Notes: generated from the letters alone by a model not told the origin. Counted from the stretch's first letter, positions 18,818 to 27,079 are shown. The stretch: DNA of 64,000 nucleotides from Tessaracoccus defluvii (GCF_014489575.1 NZ_CP060789.1:2728001-2792000), one strand, 5' to 3'. Translations and numbers: made by a program.

Positions 18818-20425
18818 GTGAGCCAGATTCCCGCCCACCAGCACGCGATCCAGATCGTCGGTGTCGACGAGATCATCATCAACGACTCCAAGCCCGTCGA
18901 CGAGGTCGGACCGCACCAGATGCTGCTGCAGGTCGAGGCCTGCGGCATCTGCTTCAGCGACACGAAGCTGCTGCACGCGTTCGACTCCCACCCCCGCAAG
19001 TCCGACGTCGTCGAGGGCATCGCCGCCGAGGCCCTGGCGGAGATCCCCGGCTACAAGCCCGGCAGCCAGCCCACCGTCCCCGGCCACGAGCCGGTCGGCC
19101 GCATCGTCGCCATCGGCTCCGAGGTGACCCACTTCGCCGTCGGCGACCGTGTCCTCGTCCAGGCCGACTGGAAGCACCTGCGCACCGCCAAGTCGAACGG
19201 CGCATTCGGCTACAACTTCGAGGGTGCGCTGCAGGAGTTCGTCGTCATCGACGAGCGCTGCGTGATCTCGCCGTCGGGCGAGGAGTTCCTCATCCACGTC
19301 ACCGACGGCCCCTCGGCCGCCGCTATCGGCCTCATCGAGCCCTGGGCCACCGTCGAGGGGTCCTACGCCTGGGCCGAGCGCAACCACGTGCTCGCCGGCG
19401 GACGCCTGCTCGTCGTCACTGACGGCACCACCGCCGGCCTGGAGGCCCTGACCGCCGCGCACGCGCCGGCGGAGACGATCACCGTCGCCCCTGGCGAGGT
19501 CGCCGGCCTCGGTGGCACCTTCGACGACATCGTCTACTACGGCTCCGACGCCGCCGTCATCGAGGCGCTGGCCGCGCTGCTGGGTGCCCGCAGCGTCTTC
19601 TGCATCGTGCTCGACGGTGGACGGATCGACCGCAAGGTGGCCCTCGACATCGGCCGCGTCCACTACGACTTCATCCGTTTCGTCGGCACCACGGGCAGCG
19701 ACCCGGCCGAGGGCTACGCGTGGATCCCGGCCACCGGCGAGCTGCGTGACGGCGACAAGGTCGCGATCATGGGCGCCGCCGGCCCCATGGGCCTGATGCA
19801 CACGATCCGCGCCGTCACCTCCGGGTTCGCCGGCATCTCCGTCACGGGCACCGACCTGAACGACGAGCGCCTCGCGCACCTCGCCGCCACCGTCGACCCT
19901 GTGGCCGCGGAGCGTGGTGTGCCGATCGAGTACGTCAACACCGGCACGACGCCGCTGCAGCCCGGCTACACGCACATCGAGTGCATGGTTCCGGTTCCGG
20001 CGGTCGTCTCGCAGGCCGTCGACCTCGCGGCCGACGGCGCCATCATCAACGCGTTCGCCGGCATTCCCGCGGGCACGCTGGGCGAGTTCGACCTGCAGGG
20101 CATCCTCGAGCGTCGCATCTTCATGTTCGGCACGTCGGGCTCCGACGTCTCCGACATGCGCACCGTTCTGCGGAAGATCGAGGAGGGGATCATCGACACC
20201 CACATCTCGCTCGACGCCGTGACCGGCATGGCCGGCTTCCGCGACGCGATCGACTCGGTGATCAACCGCACGTCGGGCGGCAAGATCATGGTCTTCCCGA
20301 TGCTGCACGACCTGCCCCTGACGAGGCTCGTCGACATGCCGGAGAAGCTGCCGCACGTCGCGGCGAAGCTGAAGGACGGCATCTGGACCAAGGAGGCCGA
20401 GCAGGCGCTGCTCGCCGGCGCGTAG
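18818..20425 (+). CDS. Zinc-type alcohol dehydrogenase-like protein with enlarged C-terminal region
   Basis: A 535-residue medium-chain dehydrogenase, about 150-190 residues longer than usual family members. Residues 1-140 are a GroES-like catalytic domain (VEACGICFSDTKLL, GHEPVGRIVAIGSEV...GDRVLVQ). Two nucleotide-fold-like stretches follow: GGRLLVVTDGTTAGLEAL around residue 200 and DGDKVAIMGAAGPMGLM around residue 315. The four-cysteine structural zinc loop is absent. The GTG start follows AGAGAGGCAGG. Divergence from a SorC-type regulator suggests a polyol- or sugar-phosphate dehydrogenase, such as SorE-like sorbose-1-phosphate reductases, but the substrate is not known. Confidence 0.78.
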   Translation: MSQIPAHQHAIQIVGVDEIIINDSKPVDEVGPHQMLLQVEACGICFSDTKLLHAFDSHPRKSDVVEGIAAEALAEIPGYKPGSQPTVPGHEPVGRIVAIGSEVTHFAVGDRVLVQADWKHLRTAKSNGAFGYNFEGALQEFVVIDERCVISPSGEEFLIHVTDGPSAAAIGLIEPWATVEGSYAWAERNHVLAGGRLLVVTDGTTAGLEALTAAHAPAETITVAPGEVAGLGGTFDDIVYYGSDAAVIEALAALLGARSVFCIVLDGGRIDRKVALDIGRVHYDFIRFVGTTGSDPAEGYAWIPATGELRDGDKVAIMGAAGPMGLMHTIRAVTSGFAGISVTGTDLNDERLAHLAATVDPVAAERGVPIEYVNTGTTPLQPGYTHIECMVPVPAVVSQAVDLAADGAIINAFAGIPAGTLGEFDLQGILERRIFMFGTSGSDVSDMRTVLRKIEEGIIDTHISLDAVTGMAGFRDAIDSVINRTSGGKIMVFPMLHDLPLTRLVDMPEKLPHVAAKLKDGIWTKEAEQALLAGA

Positions 20426-20444
20426 TCCTCACGCCACACGAGAC

Positions 20445-20484
20445 AAAGGAGCGGGCCGCCCGGTTGGGCGGCCCGCTCCTTTTC
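20445..20484. terminator. Intrinsic terminator
   Basis: A perfect 17-bp stem (20445-20461 with 20466-20482), GGTT loop and short T tract lie between the convergent dehydrogenase and rpfB genes; usable from both sides. Confidence 0.93.
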
Positions 20485-20503
20485 TTGAATCAGCTGCGGT
20501 TAC

Positions 20504-21715
20504 TCAGCGCAGGCCGAGCTTGCGGGAGCATGCGGGCCACTGGCCCCAGCCGGCCTTGGCCTGCAGCATCTGCGCCCGCTTCGTCTGCTCCGCCGGGGAG
20601 GCCTGCGACGGCAGGCCCGATCCGCCCACGGAGCGCCAGGTGGAGACGGTGAACTGGTAGAGGCCGTGGTAGAGGCCGTTGCTGCTGACAACCGACGCCC
20701 TGCCGCCCGACTCGCACTGCGCGAGCTTGGCCCAGACGCCGCCGCCGACGGCGCCCGAGGTGGCCGAGGAAGAGGAAGACGATGCCGCGGGGCGCTTCTT
20801 GGTGCCGACGGTCGTGACCTGGTCGACCTTCTCCACCGCGACGACCTCGCCGACGAGCTTCTTCTCGACCTCGACACCGTCGCGGGTGGTGACCTCGAAC
20901 GCCCGGTCGATCCGGCCGTCGACGCCCTCGGTCGTCACCTTCTTGGTGTCCTCGTAGTACTTGTCGCTCTTGACCGTCGTCGCGCCGTGCTCGACGGTCT
21001 CGGACTCGGAGACGCGGGTGGTCGCCCAGCGGACGATCGTGATGACGGTGGTGCCGTCCTGCTCGGCGGCGACGGTGATCTCGTCAGCCTCGCCGAGCGT
21101 CAGCCCGTGCTCATCGAGCAGAGCCTGAAGTGCGATGGGGGCGGCCGCGGTCGCCTCGACCGCGCCGTCCATGCTGACGATCCGGACGTCGCCGGAGATC
21201 GGCAGGTCGATCTCGGCGCGCTCGGCGGAGCGGGAGACGGCCATGGCGACCGACCGGCCGCCAGCGGCGCGGGTCAGTGCGGCACCGACGTGCTCCTCGG
21301 TGGTCCACAGGACGTCGGTGGTGCCGTCGAGCAGGACGTCGACCGGCTGGGCGCGCACGATCTCGATCTCCAGGCCGTCGGCAAGCTGCGAATCGAGCGC
21401 GGGAGTGACCTCGTCATACTCCCCGACCTCGATGCCCTGCTCGGCGAGCAGCGCCTCGACGGTGCCGGTGAAGGTGCCCGTCTCGGCCAGGGCGCCGTCT
21501 GCTGAGACGGTGACGGCCTTGTGGGCCGCGGCGACGGAGAACCCACCGACGGTGAGAGTCAGCGCGAGCGCACCGGCGACGATCCCGCCGACGAGACGCT
21601 TGCGTCGGCTGCGGGGCGCGGTCAGAGCCTGCGTCGGCTCGTCGTCGCTCTCGGGCAGTGCCCGCAGCGGGAGCGTCAGCTCCTCGGGGGTCTCGAAGTC
21701 GTCAGCGTTGTTCAT
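20504..21715 (-). CDS. rpfB: Resuscitation-promoting factor RpfB-like
   Basis: Cell-wall lytic transglycosylase that promotes regrowth of dormant cells. The 403-residue protein has a cytoplasmic Pro/Glu-rich start, basic RSRRKR before a single transmembrane/signal-anchor helix (about 41-62), at least two DUF348 repeats (VTVSADG...EALLAEQGIEV...; VRIVSMDG...QALLDEHGLTL), a G5 domain (about 235-300), a Ser-rich linker and the C-terminal Rpf domain (VWAKLAQCESGG with catalytic Glu, LYQFTVSTWRSVGG). The Rpf domain has unusual GLYHGLYQF wording instead of the common GYYGGLQF. The usual downstream ksgA/ispE genes are absent here. Confidence 0.92.
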   Translation of the reverse strand: MNNADDFETPEELTLPLRALPESDDEPTQALTAPRSRRKRLVGGIVAGALALTLTVGGFSVAAAHKAVTVSADGALAETGTFTGTVEALLAEQGIEVGEYDEVTPALDSQLADGLEIEIVRAQPVDVLLDGTTDVLWTTEEHVGAALTRAAGGRSVAMAVSRSAERAEIDLPISGDVRIVSMDGAVEATAAAPIALQALLDEHGLTLGEADEITVAAEQDGTTVITIVRWATTRVSESETVEHGATTVKSDKYYEDTKKVTTEGVDGRIDRAFEVTTRDGVEVEKKLVGEVVAVEKVDQVTTVGTKKRPAASSSSSSATSGAVGGGVWAKLAQCESGGRASVVSSNGLYHGLYQFTVSTWRSVGGSGLPSQASPAEQTKRAQMLQAKAGWGQWPACSRKLGLR

Positions 21716-21845
21716 TCGTCTCCAGTGCTGGTGCCATCCGGCCTTGCCGCATCCGCCGGAGCGGTTCGCGGCTGGTGCCGGCCTGCGCGGGTGCGGACCA
21801 CGGCCCCCACCACAGCGAACCAGCCTAGGCGACGGACCGCGGGAA

Positions 21846-21888
21846 TCCTAATAGATTCTCAGATTCGCCGTCAGGATTCTCAGAATCC
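21846..21888 (-). promoter_or_regulatory. Promoter/operator candidate upstream of rpfB
   Basis: An unusually AT-rich patch holds the 15-base palindrome GGATTCT-C-AGAATCC (21874-21888) plus two related GATTC/GAATC half-sites just beside it. On the minus strand a TAGGAT box with a CTGACG box about 18 bases upstream could drive rpfB. The call is from sequence shape only. Confidence 0.4.
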
Positions 21889-21968
21889 AGGCTTCCGGCG
21901 GATACCGCCATCGCCGTCGCCCGGGCATCCCGCAGCCGATAGTCTGGCCGAAAGGACAGGAGAAACCC

Positions 21969-22418
21969 ATGACGATCAAGGACCGCGGCCCCCAGCCGAA
22001 CGCCTTCGACATCGAGACGGCGACCGTCGAGAACAGCACCTACCGCACGGTGGCCTGGACCGGTCGCTACCTGCAGGTGACGCTGATGTCGATCCCGGCG
22101 GGAGAGTCCATCGGCCTCGAGGTCCACGAGGAGACCGACCAGTTCCTCCGCATCGATGCGGGCGAGGGTCGCGTCACCATGGGGCCGGCCGCCGACGACC
22201 TGTCGTTCCAGCAGGACGTCAGCGACGGCTGGTCGATCCAGGTCCCCGCGGGCACCTGGCATGACGTCATCAACACCGGCGACGAGCCGCTGCGGCTGTA
22301 CGCGGTGTACGCGCCGACGCACCACGCGGCGGGCAAGGTCCACGCCACCTATGCGGAGGCGACCATCGACGAGGAGTCGGGCGGCGACGAGCCACCGGAG
22401 TGGACCGTCCAGCCGTAG
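21969..22418 (+). CDS. Cupin-domain protein
   Basis: A 149-residue single-domain cupin. Metal-ligand pattern is G(X)5HXH-like: EVHEETDQFLRIDAGEG for the first motif and PAGTWHDVINTGDEPLRLYAVYAP for the second. Proteins of this type are often annotated as mannose-6-phosphate isomerase-like, but a specific reaction cannot be assigned. SD AGGACAGGAG precedes the ATG. It stands alone, convergent with the S4-domain gene. Confidence 0.82.
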   Translation: MTIKDRGPQPNAFDIETATVENSTYRTVAWTGRYLQVTLMSIPAGESIGLEVHEETDQFLRIDAGEGRVTMGPAADDLSFQQDVSDGWSIQVPAGTWHDVINTGDEPLRLYAVYAPTHHAAGKVHATYAEATIDEESGGDEPPEWTVQP

Positions 22419-22442
22419 CCGTCCGCCGGAAGGGAGCGGGGC

Positions 22443-22807
22443 TCAGCGGCCCCTGAACTTCTCGAGGTCGCGCCGTTCGCGCTTCGTGGGGCGCCCTGCG
22501 CCGCGGTCACGGACCGCGACCCGCCCCGTCATGCCCGCGATCGGCGGCGGCTTCTCGGGCGTCCGGTCGATGTAGGCGGCCTGGGCCAGGGGGGCGCCGA
22601 CGCGCTTCTCGAGGGTCGGGTCGACCACCTCGATGAGCCTCTCCTCCTGCTCCCTGCGGACCCGCACCACCTGTCCGGTGACGACGACCTGTGACGCCTT
22701 CGCCAGCTTGTCGTCGACCCGGACGTGCCCCCGCGCACGGCGGCGGTCGAGAGCGAGCGGGTCTTGTACATCCGCACCGCCCAGAGCCAGGAGTCCAGTC
22801 GAGCCAT
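22443..22807 (-). CDS. S4-domain RNA-binding protein, Hsp15-like (frameshifted)
   Basis: Small heat-shock-protein-15-like RNA-binding protein; Hsp15 recognises stalled 50S subunits with attached nascent chains. The S4 domain begins MARLDSWLWAVRMYKTRSL and continues in another frame as GHVRVDDKLAKASQVVVTGQ, ending in a basic tail (GRPTKRERRDLEKFRGR). The break is at the five-C run 22728-22732: one more base gives 121 residues reading AVRGGHVRVDD, the normal S4 signature. TAGGGT six bases before the ATG suggests a leaderless mRNA. Confidence 0.87.
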
Positions 22808-22813
22808 GGGGCA

Positions 22814-22819
22814 ACCCTA
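22814..22819 (-). promoter_or_regulatory. -10 box of a probable leaderless promoter (S4-domain gene)
   Basis: TAGGGT on the minus strand lies exactly six bases before the ATG at 22805-22807, with no Shine-Dalgarno. Confidence 0.55.
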
Positions 22820-22873
22820 GCCCGCCTGCCCGCCCGCTAGATTGACGGCGTACCGAACGGAAGGAACACCACC

Positions 22874-23554
22874 GTGACCCGCAAGGCCATCGTCACCGGA
22901 CACAGCCGAGGCATCGGCGCGGCGCTCGCCGCGCTCCTGCGCGCGGAGGGTTGGGAGGTGCTCGGGCTGTCGCGTTCGGCCGGCGAGCGCGTCGACCTGG
23001 CGGACCCGGCAGCGTTGACGGCGTGGCTGACCGGCGGCCGCCTGGCCGGGTTCCTCGCCGACGCCGGTGAGGTGCTGGTGATCAACAATGCGGGACTGCT
23101 CGGCCCGGTGGGTGTCGACGGTCCTCTCGATGCGGCCTCGACCGTGGCCGCGGTCAACGTGAACGTGACGGCGCCGATCCTGCTGACAGACGCGGTGATC
23201 GCCCAGCGTCCCGCCGACGCCACCGTCCGCGTGGCGCACATCTCCAGCGGCGCCGGGCGTCGTCCGATCGTCGGGTGGGGCGTCTACTGCGCCACGAAGG
23301 GCGCGGTCGACCAGCACGCGGCCACCCTCGCGGCCGAGGGGCGTCCCGGCGTGAGGATCGCCGCCGTCGCTCCGGGCGTGGTCGACACGGCGATGCAGGC
23401 GCAGATCCGCGGCGAGGACGGCTTCCCGCTGCGCGACGACTTCGTGGCTATGCACGCCGAGGGCCAGCTCCGCTCCCCGGAGGAGGCCGCGCGGCTGCTG
23501 CTCGACCTGGTGACGGCCGACGACTACGGCGACGAGCCCCTGACCCGGATCTGA
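22874..23554 (+). CDS. Short-chain dehydrogenase/reductase
   Basis: A 226-residue classical SDR. Nucleotide-binding motif TGHSRGIG (residues 8-15), NNAG at 72-75, catalytic Ser in ISSGAG, and YCATK (YxxxK) near residue 139, followed by VAPGVVDTAMQ. This resembles sepiapterin reductase-like SDRs, but substrate is not determinable. GTG start preceded by GGAAGGAA; TAGATT at the promoter position about 35 bases upstream. Confidence 0.83.
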   Translation: MTRKAIVTGHSRGIGAALAALLRAEGWEVLGLSRSAGERVDLADPAALTAWLTGGRLAGFLADAGEVLVINNAGLLGPVGVDGPLDAASTVAAVNVNVTAPILLTDAVIAQRPADATVRVAHISSGAGRRPIVGWGVYCATKGAVDQHAATLAAEGRPGVRIAAVAPGVVDTAMQAQIRGEDGFPLRDDFVAMHAEGQLRSPEEAARLLLDLVTADDYGDEPLTRI

Positions 23555-23567
23555 CGGCGCCGAGAGG

Positions 23568-24443
23568 TCAGGCGCGGGCCCGTTCCTCCCGCGTCGTCGG
23601 CGGCGTGATCGCCCACCGGGCGACCCGGGTGGCGAAGCCTCCCAGCGGGAGGCCGACGAGCCGGTCGAACCAGCGCGACGTCGGCAGCTTCAGTTCCTCC
23701 CGCACCCATCTGGGCAGCGTCGAGATGGCGCCGGCGGCCAGCATCCAGTAGCCGATCCGGCCGGGCCACGGGACCGGCGGGGTGCGGAGCAGAAAGTCGA
23801 CGGTGTCGACGGCCGCAGCCGACGCGCGCAGCTCCGGCCGGTACGCCTCGATCGCCGCGAGCAGGTCGGCCTCGGTACGCGGCAGGTCGACGGCGCCGAG
23901 CAGCTCGCCGGCGGGCGCGGCCGAGGCGACGTACTGGTCGGCCTCCCCCGGCGCGAGCCGGCGCGGGCCGAAGGCCTGATAGGAGGCCAGGAAGCTCGCC
24001 GTCTCCGCGGCGTGCACCCAGGCGAGCAGATGCGGATCAGAAGCGCGGTAGGGGGTGCCGTCGTCGGTCTTCCCGCGGACCCGCTCATGGACGGCGCGGA
24101 CTCGGCCGATCAGCTCCTCCGCCGCCGGGATCGGGCCGTAGGTGGTCATCGCGATGAACTCGCCGGTGCGTTGCAGGCGCCCCCAGGGGTCGGACCGGTA
24201 GCCGGAGTGGCCGGCGACGCCCGCCATCGCCGAGGGGTGCAGCGCTTGCAGCAGCAGGGCCCTGATGCCGCCGGCATACATGGCGGCATCCCGGTTGACG
24301 GCCCAGATCACATCGTCGGGCGCGTGCCAGCGTTCGCCGTCGGCGCCCCAGATCCGGGCCTCGCGCGCCTCGGCGTCGGGGCCGGCGACCTTGGAGCGGA
24401 TGACGGAGCCGATCAGTTCACGCAGCCGTGCCAGGGGGTTCAT
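23568..24443 (-). CDS. Oxygenase MpaB-family (DUF2236) protein
   Basis: A 291-residue DUF2236 protein, the family of fungal MpaB and rubber oxygenase Lcp, which are heme proteins. Visible landmarks are the early ALLLQALHPSAMAGVAGHS (with the family histidine), a GRLQRTGEFI motif and DPHLLAWVHAAETASFL. The family's real substrates in actinobacteria are mostly unknown. The ATG at 24441-24443 starts MNPLARLRELIG; TACGCT lies seven bases upstream. Convergent with the preceding SDR gene. Confidence 0.82.
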   Translation of the reverse strand: MNPLARLRELIGSVIRSKVAGPDAEAREARIWGADGERWHAPDDVIWAVNRDAAMYAGGIRALLLQALHPSAMAGVAGHSGYRSDPWGRLQRTGEFIAMTTYGPIPAAEELIGRVRAVHERVRGKTDDGTPYRASDPHLLAWVHAAETASFLASYQAFGPRRLAPGEADQYVASAAPAGELLGAVDLPRTEADLLAAIEAYRPELRASAAAVDTVDFLLRTPPVPWPGRIGYWMLAAGAISTLPRWVREELKLPTSRWFDRLVGLPLGGFATRVARWAITPPTTREERARA

Positions 24444-24509
24444 GGGGCCCAGCGTAGGCGGGTGCGGAACAGGGGGCTGTCTCTCTTCGGAGCTCCGGAG
24501 CACCAGCTC

Positions 24510-24537
24510 TTGACATACAACCAAACGGTTGTAGATT
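24510..24537 (+). promoter_or_regulatory. Promoter with embedded operator for the ArsR-SRPBCC pair
   Basis: TTGACA (24510-24515), 16-base spacer and TAGATT (24532-24537) form a strong sigma-70 promoter. Almost the whole spacer is an inverted repeat, TACAACC-AAAC-GGTTGTA (24516-24533). The -10 box ends six bases before the GTG at 24544, so the mRNA should be leaderless. The ArsR protein is the likely repressor. Confidence 0.8.
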
Positions 24538-24543
24538 AGTTCC

Positions 24544-24915
24544 GTGCATGACGATGACGACGAGGACCGGGCGGACGCGCTCTTCCACGCCCTCGCCGAC
24601 CGAACCCGACGCGACATCCTGCGGAGGGTCCTGGCGGGAGAACACTCCGTGTCGACGCTGGCAGCCAGCTACGACATGAGCTTCACCGCCGTCCAGAAAC
24701 ACATAGCGGTCCTGGAGCGGGCCGGGCTGATCACCAGGCGCCGCAGCGGCCGGGAGGTCCTCACCAGCGGCGACATCGCCGCCGTCCGGCCCATCGGTTC
24801 ACTGCTCCGCGGCCTCGAGGACATCTGGCGCGGGCGCGTGACCCGCATCGACGACCTCCTCGCCGAGACCCCCACCCGTCCCACATCCCCGGGCCGCACC
24901 CCATTGAAGGAGTGA
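24544..24915 (+). CDS. ArsR-family winged-helix regulator
   Basis: A 123-residue ArsR-type repressor without metal-binding cysteines. The HTH region is STLAASYDMSFTAVQKHIAVLERAGLI (about residues 37-63), followed by a wing RRRSGREV. This subgroup is typically paired with an SRPBCC (AHSA1) protein, as here: the next gene begins two bases after the stop. The operator in the promoter spacer supports autorepression. N-terminus is strongly acidic (HDDDDEDRAD). Confidence 0.88.
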   Translation: MHDDDDEDRADALFHALADRTRRDILRRVLAGEHSVSTLAASYDMSFTAVQKHIAVLERAGLITRRRSGREVLTSGDIAAVRPIGSLLRGLEDIWRGRVTRIDDLLAETPTRPTSPGRTPLKE

Positions 24916-24917
24916 CC

Positions 24918-25229
24918 ATGCCGTTCACCGCAGCGTCGCACGACCTCGAGTCGCGCACCATCACCATCTCCGCCGACTTCACCGCCCCCGTGGAGCGGGT
25001 GTGGCAGGTCTACGCCGACCCGCGCCAGCTTGAGCGCATCTGCGGCCCGCCCGGCTTCCCCGCCACCTTCGACCGCCACGAACTGAAGCCCGGCGGTACT
25101 ACAACCGGCCCCGACGGCGAGAAGCTCTACCCCACCACCGAGGGCCTCCAGCAGGTGCTCGACATGGGAGTCATCGAGGGCGCGTCGTCCGCGATCAACC
25201 AGGTCGACGCCCTCCTCGCGGAGGGCTGA
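24918..25229 (+). CDS. SRPBCC/AHSA1-type protein with internal deletion
   Basis: START/Bet v 1-like lipid- or hydrophobic-ligand-binding domain, normally about 150-160 residues. Here 103 residues: the N-terminal part (ITISADFTAPVERVWQVYADPRQLERICGPP...HELKPGG) and the C-terminal helix (STEGLQQVLDMG-like, here TEGLQQVLDMGVIEGASSAINQ) are intact, but the middle beta-strands between PGG and TEG are reduced to about 14 residues. The frame stays open, so it looks like an in-frame loss of around 50 residues. AAGGAG precedes the ATG. Function, if any, of the short form is unclear. Confidence 0.75.
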   Translation: MPFTAASHDLESRTITISADFTAPVERVWQVYADPRQLERICGPPGFPATFDRHELKPGGTTTGPDGEKLYPTTEGLQQVLDMGVIEGASSAINQVDALLAEG

Positions 25230-25266
25230 CGTCCCACTCCATGGACACCCTTCGATGAGATTTCAA

Positions 25267-25292
25267 TTACCTAAGGTAATGACCTAAGGTAA
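25267..25292. promoter_or_regulatory. Tandem MarR-type operator
   Basis: A perfect 13-base palindrome TTACCTAAGGTAA (25267-25279) is followed by a second ACCTAAGGTAA at 25282-25292, 13 bases on. It sits just upstream of the MarR gene's Shine-Dalgarno, as expected for autorepression of the MarR-MFS operon. Confidence 0.8.
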
Positions 25293-25312
25293 GGATCTGA
25301 TTGAAGGGATCC

Positions 25313-25756
25313 ATGTCAGCCTCCACCCCACCCAGCGACGCGGAGATGTTCCGCCTCGCCAACGACCTCCGTATCGCCTGCCAGCGCATCGCCCGCCGTG
25401 TGCGGATGGAATCCACCATCGGCGTCGCCCCCCACCAGTTCACCGTCCTCACCCGCGTCCACAACGAGGGACCCCAGACCCCCACCCACCTGGCCGCCGG
25501 CGAGCGCGTGAGCCTGCCGTCCATGACGCGCACCGTCAACTACCTCGTCGAGCAGGGCTACGCGCTGCGGATGCCCCACCCCGACGACCGCCGCCAGGTG
25601 CTGGTCCACCTCACCGACGCGGGCGAGGACCTGATCCTGCAGACGATCGCGCAGCGCGACTCGTGGATGCGCGCCCACATCGAGGGCCTCGACGACGAAC
25701 AGCTGCGACTGCTACGGCAGGCCGCCGACCTCCTGCTGGAGGTGTCCGGTGTTTAG
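25313..25756 (+). CDS. MarR-family transcriptional regulator
   Basis: A 147-residue MarR protein. Winged-helix features: VAPHQFTVLTRVHNEGPQTPTHLAAGERVSLPSMTRTVNYLVEQGY, then the wing DDRRQVLVHLTDAG. The ATG at 25313 follows AAGGGATCC; a TTG four codons earlier is unlikely. It is translationally coupled to the MFS exporter gene (eight-base overlap) and preceded by a tandem operator, so it probably represses the exporter and is relieved by a small aromatic or drug-like ligand. Confidence 0.9.
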   Translation: MSASTPPSDAEMFRLANDLRIACQRIARRVRMESTIGVAPHQFTVLTRVHNEGPQTPTHLAAGERVSLPSMTRTVNYLVEQGYALRMPHPDDRRQVLVHLTDAGEDLILQTIAQRDSWMRAHIEGLDDEQLRLLRQAADLLLEVSGV

Positions 25757-27029
25757 TCGCCCGATCCGCACCTTCGCGTCGCTGTCGATCCGCAACTACC
25801 GCTACTTCTTCATCGGCGCCCTGATCAGCAACCTGGGCACATGGATCCAGCGGATCGGCCAGGACTGGCTGGTCCTGACCAAGCTCACCGACAACTCCAG
25901 CACCGCGCTCGGCATCGTGACGGCGCTGCAGTTCCTGGCCATCCCCCTGCTGTCGCCGTACGCCGGCGCCATCATCGACCGCTATTCGAAGCGGACGATG
26001 CTGATCATCACGCAGGTCGCACTGATGATCACCGGCATCGGGCTGTGGGCGCTGGTCGCCACCGACCTCGTGCAGTTGTGGCACGTCTATGTGTTCGCGC
26101 TGATCACCGGCGCGATCAGCGCCTTCGACAACCCGGCGCGCGCGGCGTTCGTGACCGAGATCGTGCCGCAGGACTACATCACCAACGCTGTCGGGCTGAA
26201 CTCGACGTCGTTCAACGGCGCCCGCCTCATCGGCCCCGGCCTCGCGGGCCTGCTCGTCGCGGCCTTCGATGTCGGCCCCACGCTGCTGATCAACGCACTC
26301 AGCTTCCTCGGCATGATCATCGCGGTGCTGCTCATGCACACCGACGAGATGCACCCGGCCAAGCGGACCGGTACCCGGGGCGGTGCCATGGACGGCCTGC
26401 GGTACCTGGCGCATCGTCCCGACCTCATCGTGGTGCTGATCATCGTGTTCGTCATGGGCACGTTCGGCATGAACTTCCAGATCTTCAACGCGACCATGTC
26501 GACGGTGGAGTTCCAGGTCGGCTCCGCGGAGTTCGGTCTGCTCGGCACCATCATGGCCGTCGGCACCCTGGCGGGATCGCTGCTCGCGGCCAGCCGCACG
26601 AAGCCGACGCTGCGCACCCTGCTCCTGTCGACGGGGGCTTTCGCCGTCAGCACCCTCGCGCTCGCGTTCGCCCCCAACTACACGGTCTACGCGATCCTGC
26701 TGATCCCCGCCGGATTCTTCGCCCTCACGGCCTTGACGACGGCGAACGCGTCCGTCCAGCTCGGCACAGCACCGGAGTTCCGCGGGCGTGTGATGGCCGT
26801 CTACATGGCGATCTTCATGGGCGGCACGCCGCTGGGTTCGCCTCTCATCGGCTGGGTGGGCCAGGTCCTGGGGCCTCGCGCCTCGGTGCTGGTCGCGGCG
26901 CTCACCACCGGAATCTGTGCGGCCGCGGTGCTGATCTACTACATGACCCGCAAGGGGCTGCGCATGCGGATCGACCGCCACCCCATGCGCATCCGCACGT
27001 GGATGGAGCAGCCCGCCAAGGCCGCATAG
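25749..27029 (+). CDS. MFS exporter (MarR-controlled)
   Basis: A 426-residue, roughly twelve-helix transporter of the MFS_3 group beginning SLSIRNYRYFFIGALISNLGTW, with IDRYSKRTML in the loop between helices 2 and 3 and FDNPARAAFVTEIVP, a stretch characteristic of this exporter group. The GTG at 25749 overlaps the end of marR. The MarR partner and operator favour efflux of toxic compounds; the substrate is unknown. Confidence 0.88.
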   Translation: MFSRPIRTFASLSIRNYRYFFIGALISNLGTWIQRIGQDWLVLTKLTDNSSTALGIVTALQFLAIPLLSPYAGAIIDRYSKRTMLIITQVALMITGIGLWALVATDLVQLWHVYVFALITGAISAFDNPARAAFVTEIVPQDYITNAVGLNSTSFNGARLIGPGLAGLLVAAFDVGPTLLINALSFLGMIIAVLLMHTDEMHPAKRTGTRGGAMDGLRYLAHRPDLIVVLIIVFVMGTFGMNFQIFNATMSTVEFQVGSAEFGLLGTIMAVGTLAGSLLAASRTKPTLRTLLLSTGAFAVSTLALAFAPNYTVYAILLIPAGFFALTALTTANASVQLGTAPEFRGRVMAVYMAIFMGGTPLGSPLIGWVGQVLGPRASVLVAALTTGICAAAVLIYYMTRKGLRMRIDRHPMRIRTWMEQPAKAA

Positions 27030-27079
27030 GAACGGACGGGTATTCTCCGGCAGAGACACCACTGCGACGACGGAGGTCC

